This document shows positions 15,589 through 24,107 of a stretch of DNA of 64,000 nucleotides, in pieces. Positions within the stretch are counted from its first letter, which is position 1; each line of letters starts with the position of its first letter. Position numbers and translations under genes: made by a program. The DNA comes from Mycobacterium paragordonae. Lineage in GTDB: Bacteria > Actinomycetota > Actinomycetes > Mycobacteriales > Mycobacteriaceae. The notes beneath the pieces were generated by a model. That model saw only the letters and a list, made by a program, of their open reading frames with translations. It was not told the DNA's origin and did no database searches. The DNA lies in contig NZ_CP025548.1 in assembly GCF_003614435.1 (NCBI RefSeq), positions 80,094 through 144,093 of the forward strand, read 5' to 3'.

Positions 15589-16689
15589 CTAGCGCGACGG
15601 GTGTCCGATGATTTGGATCGAGCCCATGGCGAAGGCGGAGTTGCTTTGGCCGGGGCCGGCGCCGGGGGTGGGGGAGTTGGGTGTCGTGCCGCCTAGTTGG
15701 CGACTCCAGTCGTCAAATCCGCTGAATAGTCCGGGCGTGGTGGCTGTGTTGCTAGGCGAGGTGACCTGGGCTGGGGGGACGTCGACGGTTTCGTTGATGA
15801 CCAGGCGGATGGTTTTGGAGACGACGGGGGGGTCGAAGGTCACGGCTTGGGTTTCGCGTTTGGTGGTGAAGCGCTGTTGGGTGGGTGTGCCGTAGTCGAG
15901 GTACCAGGAGACGGCGGCGACGAGTTGGTATTTGGGCCAGGTGTCGGTGCCGTCGGGGGCTTTGCCGTCGAACCCGGGGATTGCCGATATCTCGGTGATG
16001 GTGGTGGCGGTGGGCAGGGTGATCGTCATGGTGGTTCCGGGGGCCCCGTAGGGGCGTTGGCAGATCCAGGCGGTGCGGTGTTCGCCGGGGGTGGTGTTGA
16101 AGGCGTCCAGGGGAGGGGTGGAGCCGATGGCGCAATCGTCGCGTCCGACTTCCACGGCTGTGGGCTGTACGGCGGTGTCGCCGGCGCCTTGTGCTGGTGG
16201 TGGCGGCGGGGTGCTGCGGCTGGTGGTGTGGGTTGCGGTGGTTCGGGCGGGTGGTGCGGGGTCGTTGGGCAGGATTGCGGGGATGATTGCGCCGGCGGCG
16301 ATGAGGATTCCGCCGATGGCCAAGGGTTTGCGTCTTTTTTCTATCCATTGGGCATGGCGTGACTGCTCGGTGGAATGGTGGGGGGTTGTGTCGTCATCGT
16401 CGATGATGGTGTCGTTGTCGTCGTTAATGTTGTCGTCGCTTGCGTTCTCGTTATCGGAGAAGGCGTCGCAGTCATCATTGTCGACCTGGTCATCGAGTGG
16501 ATCGATTGCAGGTTCGTCGGCGGCTTTGTTGATGTCGGGGAATTCCAGAGCACCGTCACGGAATGCACGTATGCGTTGCACGGGTGTTAGCGCGGGTGCG
16601 GTGGGGTCTTTTGTTGCCTTGTTTGTCGGCGTCGCGGGGTTTGATGCCGGCGGGTCGGTTTCGTTGGTGAATAGGCTGCTGATGTCCAT
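15589..16689 (-). CDS. Bitopic membrane protein with acidic linker and discoidin-like extracytoplasmic domain
   Basis: This 366-residue protein has a Pro/Thr-rich N-terminus, a strongly acidic Asp/Asn-rich region (about residues 63-104), basic residues, one transmembrane helix (about 122-140) and a Pro-rich stalk. The C-terminal domain (about 180-366) has WICQRPYGAPGTTMTITLP and KTIRLVINET, a beta-rich pattern like discoidin/F5-8C or NADase-type glycan-binding domains. It is likely anchored in the membrane and facing the cell wall. It follows an NlpC/P60 gene by 15 bases, which suggests a joint surface function such as wall binding during transfer. Confidence 0.78.
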   Translation of the reverse strand: MDISSLFTNETDPPASNPATPTNKATKDPTAPALTPVQRIRAFRDGALEFPDINKAADEPAIDPLDDQVDNDDCDAFSDNENASDDNINDDNDTIIDDDDTTPHHSTEQSRHAQWIEKRRKPLAIGGILIAAGAIIPAILPNDPAPPARTTATHTTSRSTPPPPPAQGAGDTAVQPTAVEVGRDDCAIGSTPPLDAFNTTPGEHRTAWICQRPYGAPGTTMTITLPTATTITEISAIPGFDGKAPDGTDTWPKYQLVAAVSWYLDYGTPTQQRFTTKRETQAVTFDPPVVSKTIRLVINETVDVPPAQVTSPSNTATTPGLFSGFDDWSRQLGGTTPNSPTPGAGPGQSNSAFAMGSIQIIGHPSR

Positions 16690-16704
16690 GGGTTTCCTCG
16701 TGCT

Positions 16705-17565
16705 TTACAGGGGTCGTCGAATTGCCATGACTTGGCTTGGCATTTGGGTGATTCGGACGGTGGCCCCCGAGTAGGGCGCTTCGATGACTTTTCCGTTGCC
16801 TGCGTACATCTGGACGTGGCCGCCGGCGGCGCTGGAGGGGAAGACGAGGTCGCCGGGCTGGATGTCGGCGCGGGGTACGGCTGCTCCGAAATTCATTTGG
16901 GCTTGGCTGGTGCGGGGCAGGTTGATGCCGGCTTCTCGCCAGGCGTATTGGACGAGTCCGCTGCAGTCCAGCCCTTTGCCGGGGGTGGTTCCTCCCCAGA
17001 CGTAGTTGACGCCGAGCTGGGTGAGTGCGTGCTTGAGAGCCTTGGCGCCCCGGGTGTGGGGGAGTCGGCGGAGCAGTTCGGGGCTGACGCGGTGTTCGTG
17101 CGGGCGGTTGCGCCGGTACCGCAGGGCGCGCAGTGCCGCGGTGGTGCGGCGTGCGCGGGAGTGCGCTTGGCGGAGGGCGTCGTGGCCTTGTCGGGTGTAG
17201 GCCGCTTGGCGGGCGAGGAGCTCGCGCTGGCCGGCGGGGGTGTTGGCGGCTGGGGCGGGGTCGGCGCCGGCGGCGTCGAGGACGGTCCGGGTGCGTTGGT
17301 GGCCTTCGGCGTGGTCAGCGGCGAGTTGGGCGAGGATCTTACGGAGTTCGGTGTCGTTGCCGGCGGATGCCGCTAGGGCGTTGCGGAATCGGGTGAGTTC
17401 GGCGCGGTACTGGGGTTGGCCGCCGCCGGTGTGGAGTCCGGCGTTGCCGGCGAGGCGCTGGTCCAGTGGTGGCGGGTTGTCGGCGCCGTTGACGGTGGGT
17501 TGTGCGCTGGGTGTGCCGAAGACGGCGTGGGCGCGCCGGAGCAGTTCGAGGGTCTCAGGGTCCAT
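16705..17565 (-). CDS. NlpC/P60-family peptidoglycan hydrolase
   Basis: This protein has 286 residues. The N-terminal two thirds is helical and Arg/Ala-rich with no signal peptide. The C-terminal about 110 residues form an NlpC/P60 endopeptidase domain with GLDCSGLVQYAW (Cys201), AAGGHVQMYAGNG (His250) and IEAPYSG, the catalytic arrangement of RipA-type hydrolases. It should cleave peptide stems in the wall. The lack of a signal peptide implies a dedicated export route or action from inside. It lies in an operon with the XRE regulator (11-base overlap) and the membrane protein. Confidence 0.88.
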   Translation of the reverse strand: MDPETLELLRRAHAVFGTPSAQPTVNGADNPPPLDQRLAGNAGLHTGGGQPQYRAELTRFRNALAASAGNDTELRKILAQLAADHAEGHQRTRTVLDAAGADPAPAANTPAGQRELLARQAAYTRQGHDALRQAHSRARRTTAALRALRYRRNRPHEHRVSPELLRRLPHTRGAKALKHALTQLGVNYVWGGTTPGKGLDCSGLVQYAWREAGINLPRTSQAQMNFGAAVPRADIQPGDLVFPSSAAGGHVQMYAGNGKVIEAPYSGATVRITQMPSQVMAIRRPL

Positions 17566-18325
17566 GGGTGCCTATCGCTTTCAGGAATGCCGCGATGCGG
17601 GTGTTGAGTCCATCGGGGATGACTCCTTCGGTGCGGATCTGCCAGAGTTCTTCGCTGCTGATGCCGTTCATGGCGGCTATCAATGGGTCGGGCAGTTCGG
17701 CGCGTCGGCAGGCTAGTTCGAGGCGCGCGGGGAGGGTATTGGGTATCCGGCCGAGGAGTCCGCGTCGTTTGTGTTCGAGTTCGCGGAGTCGTTTGAGTAG
17801 TCGTTCGGCGCTGGCGGGGTCGGTGGCTGCGGCGACTCGCCAGGAGTTGGCGACGAGTACTTGGGCTTTGGCGCATTGGGCGAGGGCGGCCTGGGTGCTC
17901 GCCGCTGAGCGGGGGCTGCTGGGGTCGGGCAGGTTAGCGATGAGCTGGTCGAGGGTTTCGATGTAGGCGATGGCGTAGTTTTCGAGGACTTCGATTTCGT
18001 CGGATTGCCGGATGGGCAGCGTGGCTGGCGTTGATTCGGCCCAGGGGTCGTCCATGAGGCGGTTGAGGGTGGCGTCGAGGGCCTCGGCGCCGCCCGGGGT
18101 GGAGGCCAGGCGTGAGAAGGTGCCGGCTGGCCATCCCATCCCTCGGTCCAGGCGAGTCAGCGTGGAGGGGCGAGGGGTCATGTTTCCGCGCTCGAGGTGG
18201 CTGAGGGTCATCTTTCTGATCCCGGTGCGTTCTTCGATGTATTCGAGGGTCCACCCGCGTCGTTGGCGAAGTCGACGGAACGCTTCGCCGGCTTCCTGCA
18301 GCGTCACGACACGCCCGCGCGCCAT
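17555..18325 (-). CDS. XRE-family regulator of the surface cassette
   Basis: This is a 256-residue protein. Residues about 8-60 form a Cro/C1-type helix-turn-helix (RQRRGWTLEYIEERTGIRKMTL and HLERGNMTPRPSTLTRLD). The rest is helical and unrecognised. ATG 18325 is chosen because the conserved HTH begins a few residues later; the open frame extends to 18541 without good support. A TATCAT box lies just upstream, so the transcript may have a very short leader. As first gene of the operon it probably controls the hydrolase and membrane protein. Confidence 0.82.
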   Translation of the reverse strand: MARGRVVTLQEAGEAFRRLRQRRGWTLEYIEERTGIRKMTLSHLERGNMTPRPSTLTRLDRGMGWPAGTFSRLASTPGGAEALDATLNRLMDDPWAESTPATLPIRQSDEIEVLENYAIAYIETLDQLIANLPDPSSPRSAASTQAALAQCAKAQVLVANSWRVAAATDPASAERLLKRLRELEHKRRGLLGRIPNTLPARLELACRRAELPDPLIAAMNGISSEELWQIRTEGVIPDGLNTRIAAFLKAIGTHGP

Positions 18326-18604
18326 GACGCATTCATGCACGTCATGATAGCGAATCACGTTTGTTCGCACGATTCCCATCGAGTAATCGTGACGCGATTC
18401 GCGGCTGGCGTGTCGTCTTGGCGCGATTTGTGGTGGCCCGCTGGCGTGGTTTGGTGCCGTGAGCTGGGTTTCTGTTGGCGGGAGGGCACGACTGCTTAGC
18501 GTGGTTTCGTCCACACAGAACATCATTATTTTCACGCTCATCTTGTAATCGTGCTTTCCTCGTGTCTATTCTAGGGCTGTCCACGCTGTGAGGGGAGAAC
18601 ACAG

Positions 18605-19360
18605 ATGACCGCAACCACTTCCGTCGACCCGTGTGTCGGCAGCACCGAGATTTACTTTTCGACTCATCCCGATGACATCGAGCTCGCCCGGGCGCTGTGC
18701 GCCGCATGCCCGCTGTCTCGCCGGTCTCGGTGTGCGCGCGACGCCATTGAGGCCGGTGACAAGTTCGGTGTGTGGGCCGGGGTGTATCTGCCGGGTATGC
18801 AGCCGCGGGATAAGGGCCGCCTTGATGAGGCTGTTGATCAGTTGCGCCGCATTGCTGGCGACCTGGATCGCTGCCGCCAGTGCTGGGGGTGGTTCCGCAT
18901 CGTCGAGGATGGCACCAGCCACGCTGCACGCTCCGACACACACAGCTCGGATTCTCACGATGTAGCCGGATGCGGGAATAGCCCGGCCGCTCACCGCTAC
19001 GAGCAGCTGTGCCCCGCCTGCGCGCAGTCTGATTCGAAGGAGCTGCCCGCCGATACGCCGGAGCAGCATGATCGGGGCCAGCTCGTCGACTTGCCGCCGT
19101 CGGGGGATCCGTGGGTGCGCCACTACTGGGAACGCAGGCATCGCGGTCGCCGCGGCGCCGAGGGGGATTGGCTGCTGATCGATGCCGACGGCCAGGTCGA
19201 GGGACAATACGCCTGGCCGACAGCGGCCCAGACGTTTGGCCGCACCCCGGCACGGTTTCGGGCGATGATCGCCGACGGGTGGACGGTGCGGCGGGCGGGT
19301 CCAGGTGATCGTTTCTGGCATCAGCCCGAGGCCGCGGCGGCGGCCCCCGTTTCAGCATGA
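18605..19360 (+). CDS. WhiB-like iron-sulfur regulator with long C-terminal extension
   Basis: Residues 1-70 are WhiB-like: Cys10, then LCAACPLSRRSRC (Cys32, Cys35, Cys43), then FGVWAGVYLPG in place of the usual GVWGG turn. The spacing between the third and fourth Cys is seven residues instead of the usual five. The remaining about 180 residues add more Cys pairs (CRQCWGW, CPAC) and match no WhiB protein I know. GAGGGGAG precedes the ATG. As first gene of a long rightward operon it may regulate that operon. Confidence 0.8.
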   Translation: MTATTSVDPCVGSTEIYFSTHPDDIELARALCAACPLSRRSRCARDAIEAGDKFGVWAGVYLPGMQPRDKGRLDEAVDQLRRIAGDLDRCRQCWGWFRIVEDGTSHAARSDTHSSDSHDVAGCGNSPAAHRYEQLCPACAQSDSKELPADTPEQHDRGQLVDLPPSGDPWVRHYWERRHRGRRGAEGDWLLIDADGQVEGQYAWPTAAQTFGRTPARFRAMIADGWTVRRAGPGDRFWHQPEAAAAAPVSA

Positions 19361-20064
19361 ACTCCGCAGCGGCGCGGCCAGCGCACAGGGGTGGCTCCCG
19401 GGACAGCGAATTGATGCGCACGTGTTGGGACGGCGTGGCGTTGATTGATCAGGGGTGGCGCCCCACCCGGGTGGCCGTCAGTGCTGACGGGGCGGTGGTG
19501 GTGTTGTCGGTGCAGACTCCCCGGCATCGGATCGTTGAGGTCCGCCACCCGCAGCCCGTACCGTCACGTGACGATTGGGGTGCGTGCGGCACGCAGCACG
19601 CGGCAGCGGTGCGCCTGGCTCAGCGTGTCGCGGGCTTGGCCCGCCGCGGACCGCAGGACGTGGAGTATTTGTCGTGGTTCTGGACTGCGGTGTGTGGCCG
19701 TCGTGAGCCCGTCGTCGAGCGCACTGAGCAGATTCCCGATCCTGCGCTTGGCACCCAGCCCCGCGCCTTGCGTCAGTGTTATTGGCTGCTGTCGAGCTTG
19801 GTATGTGAATTAGGTTGGCAGATAACCGATCTCGGCTCACCTGTTGCCGGCTGTGGGTTCGTTGCCGATATTCCCGGGGAAGTGGCTGCGGTGTTTCCGG
19901 CCGGCATGCGCCCTGACGGGACGGCGGGCGCCGAGTTGGCCTGGCGGCTGCGCGATCTGCCTCAGTGCGGGCGGGAGTACTTGAGCCGGCAGAACCTATT
20001 CACACTGACACGCTCGCGCGAGGCGATCGGTCTGCAGGCTGTGATGGGCGGCCGCCATGGGTGA
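19357..20064 (+). CDS. Unknown protein in the long accessory operon
   Basis: This 235-residue soluble protein is coupled to the WhiB gene by ATGA. It has several Trp and Cys residues spread along the chain and no visible signal, membrane helix or catalytic motif. Its frame shows the high third-position GC of a real gene. No family recognised. Confidence 0.7.
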   Translation: MNSAAARPAHRGGSRDSELMRTCWDGVALIDQGWRPTRVAVSADGAVVVLSVQTPRHRIVEVRHPQPVPSRDDWGACGTQHAAAVRLAQRVAGLARRGPQDVEYLSWFWTAVCGRREPVVERTEQIPDPALGTQPRALRQCYWLLSSLVCELGWQITDLGSPVAGCGFVADIPGEVAAVFPAGMRPDGTAGAELAWRLRDLPQCGREYLSRQNLFTLTRSREAIGLQAVMGGRHG

Positions 20065-20296
20065 GTCACCGTTGCGGGCTGCTGTGCTCGGCGTGCTCGG
20101 CGAGTGTGACCGGGCGATGACCGCTGCGGAGTTGCTGACCCGGTTGCGCGGTGACTTTCCGCTGCTGAGCCGCGAAGCGGTGTACGGCGAGTTGCGGCGC
20201 CTGGAGACGGCAAAACAGGTGCGTGCGGTGCGGTTTCGTGGACGGCGGTTGATCTATTGGGCGCTGCCCCATTCGTCGGTCCGAGGAGATTTCTGA
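20057..20296 (+). CDS. Small winged-helix protein
   Basis: The 79 residues read as one winged helix: LRAAVLGVLGECDRAMTAAE, then SREAVYGELRRLETAKQVRAV, then RGRRLIYWAL as the wing. It overlaps the previous gene by eight bases and the next by one (TGATG). It is probably a DNA-binding protein; the target is unknown. Confidence 0.72.
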   Translation: MGESPLRAAVLGVLGECDRAMTAAELLTRLRGDFPLLSREAVYGELRRLETAKQVRAVRFRGRRLIYWALPHSSVRGDF

Positions 20297-20886
20297 TGCT
20301 GCTCGATGTGCTGCCATCACGCGGTGTGCGGACAGCCAGAGGTGCCGCGCGATCTGATTGGGAGCTAAAGAATTGGGGCGCGGGACCACGCCTTGCGGTG
20401 GTCGGGCCGGGCGGTTCGCACGCGCTGGCGCGTGCGGGGAGCACCACCTTGCGGCGGGCGGCGAAACTGGCGCGCTGTTGGGGATATTCCGGGGTCACCC
20501 TGGCTGACCTTGGCATGCCGGCAGCGAGCTCGCATGCTGCGGCTGCCGCTCCCGGTGTGTTGGGGCTTGGGGGTGTGCTGCGGTTGGCTGCCGAACACGA
20601 CCTGATCGTGTTGGCGTGGGGCACTCAGATTGACCCGGATCAGAGCCGTGCGGTCGCTGCGCAGCTGTGGCGGGCACTCGCCCGCGGTGGGGGCTCGCTG
20701 GGTGTGCTGGGGTGGACGCCTGGCGGTCAGCCGTGCGAAATGAGTTGGCAATTATGCGGTTCGGTGATTCCGCAATGTCTGACCGCGGGGGCGCATCGCT
20801 CGTTTGCCGATGTTGATCGTCATTGGGCGCAGTTGCTCTGGGTTCCTGAAGCAGGCGAGTTCGCGGGTCAAGAAGGTGTCCGGTGA
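20296..20886 (+). CDS. DUF1643-like protein
   Basis: This 196-residue protein resembles DUF1643: a PRLAVVGPGGS segment where the family has its LNPS motif, RRAAKLARCWGYSGVTLADL, a long helix, then LIVLAWGTQI and a closing GVLGWTPGGQP. The biochemical role of the family is unknown; members are common in phages and plasmids. The start ATG 20296 overlaps the previous stop. The key Asn-Pro-Ser motif is replaced here, so activity may differ. Confidence 0.65.
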   Translation: MLLDVLPSRGVRTARGAARSDWELKNWGAGPRLAVVGPGGSHALARAGSTTLRRAAKLARCWGYSGVTLADLGMPAASSHAAAAAPGVLGLGGVLRLAAEHDLIVLAWGTQIDPDQSRAVAAQLWRALARGGGSLGVLGWTPGGQPCEMSWQLCGSVIPQCLTAGAHRSFADVDRHWAQLLWVPEAGEFAGQEGVR

Positions 20887-20956
20887 GCGTCTTGCGTGCA
20901 CAAGGTGAATCACCAGATGTGTTGGTGTCCAGCCCGTTACGTGGATAGGAGTCGCT

Positions 20957-21817
20957 GTGAACGGATCGTCTGCTGCCGGGCTCGGCGGATACGTGTCTGT
21001 GCTGCACGCGCAGGAGTTGTTCGTCGACGACAGCTATCAGCGTCCCGTGGATGTCGCTCGGGTACGCAGGATGGCTGAACAGTGGGATCGCAAGCTGGCT
21101 GGTGTCATCGAAGTGTCCGACCGCGGCCTCGTTGAGGGGGCGCGTTACGCGGTCATCGACGGTCAGCATCGGTGGGAGGCGGCGAAGTTGTGTGTCCCGG
21201 TACCGCCGTTGGTGGCCTCGGTTCACGAGGGGTTGTCGGTGGCCCATGAGGCGGTGTTGTTCGACCGGTTGAACCGGGAGCGGCGCCGTCCCTCGACGTG
21301 GGACCATTGGCGGGCCCGCAAGCGGGCCGGCGACCCGGCGGTCGTGGCTCTGGAAGCTGTTGTGGCACAACATCAGCTCAGCATCGATTGCGCGCCCCGG
21401 GAAGGCAATGTGCGGTGCACGGCGACCCTGGAGAAACTGGCGGCGCTGGGTGGAACCGAGCTGGTGGCGGCCACGCTGTCGTTGATCACCGACGTGTGGG
21501 ACACCCGCCTTGACGCCTTTGATGCGCCCATCGTGCATGGTCTCGGGTTGGTTCTGCATCATCTGCGGGGGCGGGTGGACATCGAGCGGCTCACGGACAC
21601 GCTGCTGGGATCGGTGCCGATCCAGTTGAAGACCATGGCTCATGAGCTCGCGGTCACTACCAGCGGTACCGCGCCGGTGCGGGTGGCGATCGCGATCATG
21701 GTCTCCTACAACCGCAATCGGCGAGTACCGGGAGAGCGGATTTTGGTCAGCGCTCGCTCGTTTGGTGGTGGGGCGCGCAACGCGCGTTCGTTGCCGGCTG
21801 AGTCGAGGTCCGCATGA
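20957..21817 (+). CDS. ParB/sulfiredoxin-fold protein (plasmid or phage type)
   Basis: This 286-residue protein starts at GTG 20957 after AGGAG. Residues about 15-100 follow the ParB N-terminal fold: LFVDDSYQRPVDVARV, then VIDGQHRWEAAKL, the GxHR-like box of these domains. The rest is helical. Such single-domain ParB-fold proteins are frequent in actinobacterial phages, and some act as nucleotidases or DNA binders. It is not near the parA locus, so a partition role is unlikely. Confidence 0.78.
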   Translation: MNGSSAAGLGGYVSVLHAQELFVDDSYQRPVDVARVRRMAEQWDRKLAGVIEVSDRGLVEGARYAVIDGQHRWEAAKLCVPVPPLVASVHEGLSVAHEAVLFDRLNRERRRPSTWDHWRARKRAGDPAVVALEAVVAQHQLSIDCAPREGNVRCTATLEKLAALGGTELVAATLSLITDVWDTRLDAFDAPIVHGLGLVLHHLRGRVDIERLTDTLLGSVPIQLKTMAHELAVTTSGTAPVRVAIAIMVSYNRNRRVPGERILVSARSFGGGARNARSLPAESRSA

Positions 21818-22860
21818 CCATCATGGGCATGGGGCGACGCAGGGTCCAGTCCGGTGCCGCGCGGGGGGTTTGCACTCCAGTGGCAAAGGTTTCTGGTGCG
21901 GCGACGTCGCAGGGTTGTGTCTCACCGGCTGTGGCGCAACATGTTCCGGTGTGTAGCAGGCGGGTTGTGCGCGTTGTTGCCTCCGATGGCGTGCAGTTGA
22001 GGGTCGCCGATGCCGGTGAGCGGGGTGCGCCGCGCACCGTGGTGTTTCTGCATGGTTTTTGTTTGTCGGGTGCGTCGTGGATGGGCCATGGTGATGCGCT
22101 GTTGCGGTTTTACGGTAGCGGGCTGCGTGTGATCAGCTATGACCATCGCGGGCATGGGTTTTCGCACGGCGGGTCGGCGGCGTCGTATCGGATTGAGCGC
22201 CTGGCCGAGGATTTGGCGGAGATTCTGCAAACGCTGTGCGTCCGGGGCGAGGTAACGCTGGTCGGGCATTCGATGGGGGCGATGGTCGCTCTCACCTATA
22301 TGGGTCGTCTGTATCAGCCGGTGGTGCCGACGGGGCTGGTCCTCGTCGGCGCCGCGGCGGGGCGGTTACGCCAGCGTGGTTTAGGGCGGGCGTTGGCCGT
22401 GCCGGGCCTGCGTCTGCTGTGCCGGGTGGGCCGTCGCACTCCGGTCGGGGCTCTGCGGATGTTGGCGCAGCCGTTGTGCGTGGGCCTATCCCAGGTGCGG
22501 TGGGCCCAGACGGCGGGGGGCGGCGGTGCGCTCGCGCAGGTGGTCGCTCACGCGTTGGCGGACACCTCGGTGAGCACGATTTTTGGTTTCCTGCCTGCTC
22601 TTAGCGATTACGACCAGTACCCCATGTTGGGGAGGGTGCGTGCGCGCACCGTGGTGATCAGCGGCGAGTCCGATGTGCTGACACCTCCGGCGCATGGGCT
22701 GGAGGTGGCCGCGGGCATTGCCGGCGCCTCCCATGTGTGCGTGCCTGGCGCCGGTCATATGTTGCCTCAGCTGGCTTTTGGTGTCGTGCAGTCAGCGATC
22801 CGTCTGGTGCTGGCCGATCAGTGGTGCCCTGAAACGAATAGTGGGGTTGCTGGTGAATAG
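21814..22860 (+). CDS. Alpha/beta hydrolase
   Basis: This 348-residue protein has about 48 extra N-terminal residues and then a complete alpha/beta hydrolase fold: oxyanion segment VVFLHGFCLSG, DHRGHGFS, nucleophile elbow GHSMG (Ser153), acid GESDVLTPP (Asp287) and GAGHMLP (His315). It resembles mycobacterial esterase, lipase or haloalkane-type hydrolases. A metabolic hydrolase inside an operon of DNA-related genes is unusual. The ATGA overlap with the ParB-fold gene supports the start, though a later start is possible. Confidence 0.88.
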   Translation: MTIMGMGRRRVQSGAARGVCTPVAKVSGAATSQGCVSPAVAQHVPVCSRRVVRVVASDGVQLRVADAGERGAPRTVVFLHGFCLSGASWMGHGDALLRFYGSGLRVISYDHRGHGFSHGGSAASYRIERLAEDLAEILQTLCVRGEVTLVGHSMGAMVALTYMGRLYQPVVPTGLVLVGAAAGRLRQRGLGRALAVPGLRLLCRVGRRTPVGALRMLAQPLCVGLSQVRWAQTAGGGGALAQVVAHALADTSVSTIFGFLPALSDYDQYPMLGRVRARTVVISGESDVLTPPAHGLEVAAGIAGASHVCVPGAGHMLPQLAFGVVQSAIRLVLADQWCPETNSGVAGE

Positions 22861-23203
22861 GTTGCAGCGCCTTGGGCGTTGGTCGGCTCGGTGGACGATC
22901 TGGGATGTGCTGCAGCGGCACCGGGAGCGCCGCCTGGCCCGCGCGCTGTCTGCTGAAACTGCAGCCGCGGTCACGTGGCGCCGCATCTGCACTCCTACTG
23001 AGATTTTCACCTGGTATGTGATCGATCCGGCGGTCGACTCGGATGCGGTGGGGGCGATCATCCAGCGGCTGCCTGCGGTGCGCTATGCGGATAGTTTCGC
23101 CGTGGGCCGTGAGCTGCGGGTGCGGGTGGAATGGCGCCAGACGGCGGCTGTTGGTCACCTGCTCGCGACATCCCCGAACGCGCTGCACGTGGGTGTGCGA
23201 TGA
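22853..23203 (+). CDS. Unknown small basic protein
   Basis: About 116 residues if GTG 22853 is used; GTG 22841 is an alternative. Both overlap the hydrolase stop. The N-terminus is basic and Trp-rich (RLGRWSARWTIWDVLQRHRERR). The rest alternates helices and strands without a recognised motif. Overlap with both neighbours supports translation. Confidence 0.6.
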   Translation: MNRLQRLGRWSARWTIWDVLQRHRERRLARALSAETAAAVTWRRICTPTEIFTWYVIDPAVDSDAVGAIIQRLPAVRYADSFAVGRELRVRVEWRQTAAVGHLLATSPNALHVGVR

Positions 23204-23826
23204 GCCGGCATCGCGAAGTGGTTGTGCGGCAGGAGGAGTCGCCGGACGACCGTCGAGGTGGGCGGGTCGTCGTCGAGTTCGCCGGTTGGACGGTGCACAT
23301 CGCCGGCGCTTTGGTGACCGTTGCCCCACAGGACCTGTCGGGCAAAAGTATTCAGGATCTTCGGTTCTGCTTGGAGGCGGCCTATGACGTGGCCGGGATT
23401 CGCGTGGATGCCGTGGCTCCCCAGTGGAGTCCGCACATCAGTGAAGCGGTCATCTCGGCGCTGCTGGGGGGGCGCCGCGAGGCGCACCGGCACTGGCGGC
23501 GCCGGTCGTACGGCATCTACCAGTGCATCAGCGCAGCGTGGGGGCAATCCGGCATGGATGTTCCCTACACACTGTTGATCCGCGCGTTGCGCGCGGCGCT
23601 GCCGCCGGGCACGACGTTGACCGGCTTCAACGACGACGCGACGGACTGTGCGCAGGTGGTCGCGCTGTTTTCCCACGCGGTCAGCATTGTCGCCAGCCGC
23701 AGGTTCGGCGGTTCTGCTGCGGGGTCGGTGGTCAGTGGCCCCGGTCGCGGCGGCGCATCACTGTCTCGTGGTGTTGGGGCGGGCAACCCCACACGTTCGG
23801 CCGATCCGACAGGAGTCGCATCATGA
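23200..23826 (+). CDS. Unknown protein of the accessory operon
   Basis: This 208-residue soluble protein is joined to both neighbours by ATGA overlaps. The central part has PYTLLIRALRAALPPGTTL and FNDDATDCAQVVALF. The last 35 residues are Gly/Ser-rich and probably disordered. No family recognised. Confidence 0.65.
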   Translation: MSRHREVVVRQEESPDDRRGGRVVVEFAGWTVHIAGALVTVAPQDLSGKSIQDLRFCLEAAYDVAGIRVDAVAPQWSPHISEAVISALLGGRREAHRHWRRRSYGIYQCISAAWGQSGMDVPYTLLIRALRAALPPGTTLTGFNDDATDCAQVVALFSHAVSIVASRRFGGSAAGSVVSGPGRGGASLSRGVGAGNPTRSADPTGVAS

Positions 23827-24107
23827 AACCTCAGAAGTATATTGCGACGATCGAAGCTGATGCGCTGCAGTTCACTTCGGCGTCGGCGGTCAGCATCGTC
23901 GAGTGGCTGGGTCTGCCTGAGCGTTGCTGCTTTCTTCACGGCGTCGATCCTGAGACCGGATCCGACGTGGAAGGTTTCCTGGTGATTCCTACACCGATCG
24001 GTGACGTGCGCGCCGTTCTCGGGGACTTCATCGTGCGGCTACCGGGCGGGGCGGCGTGGCCGTGCAAGCCCGACGTTTTTGCTCTGGCCTATCGGCCGGC
24101 ATCATGA
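23823..24107 (+). CDS. Small phage-type protein (KPDVFALAY motif)
   Basis: The 94 residues end in GDFIVRLPGGAAWPCKPDVFALAYRPAS. This matches a small protein type I know from actinobacteriophages and prophages, in which a DWIIRG ... Y-x-C-KPDIF-x-x-TYE tail is conserved. Its function is not known. It supports a phage-related origin for this operon. Confidence 0.7.
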   Translation: MKPQKYIATIEADALQFTSASAVSIVEWLGLPERCCFLHGVDPETGSDVEGFLVIPTPIGDVRAVLGDFIVRLPGGAAWPCKPDVFALAYRPAS

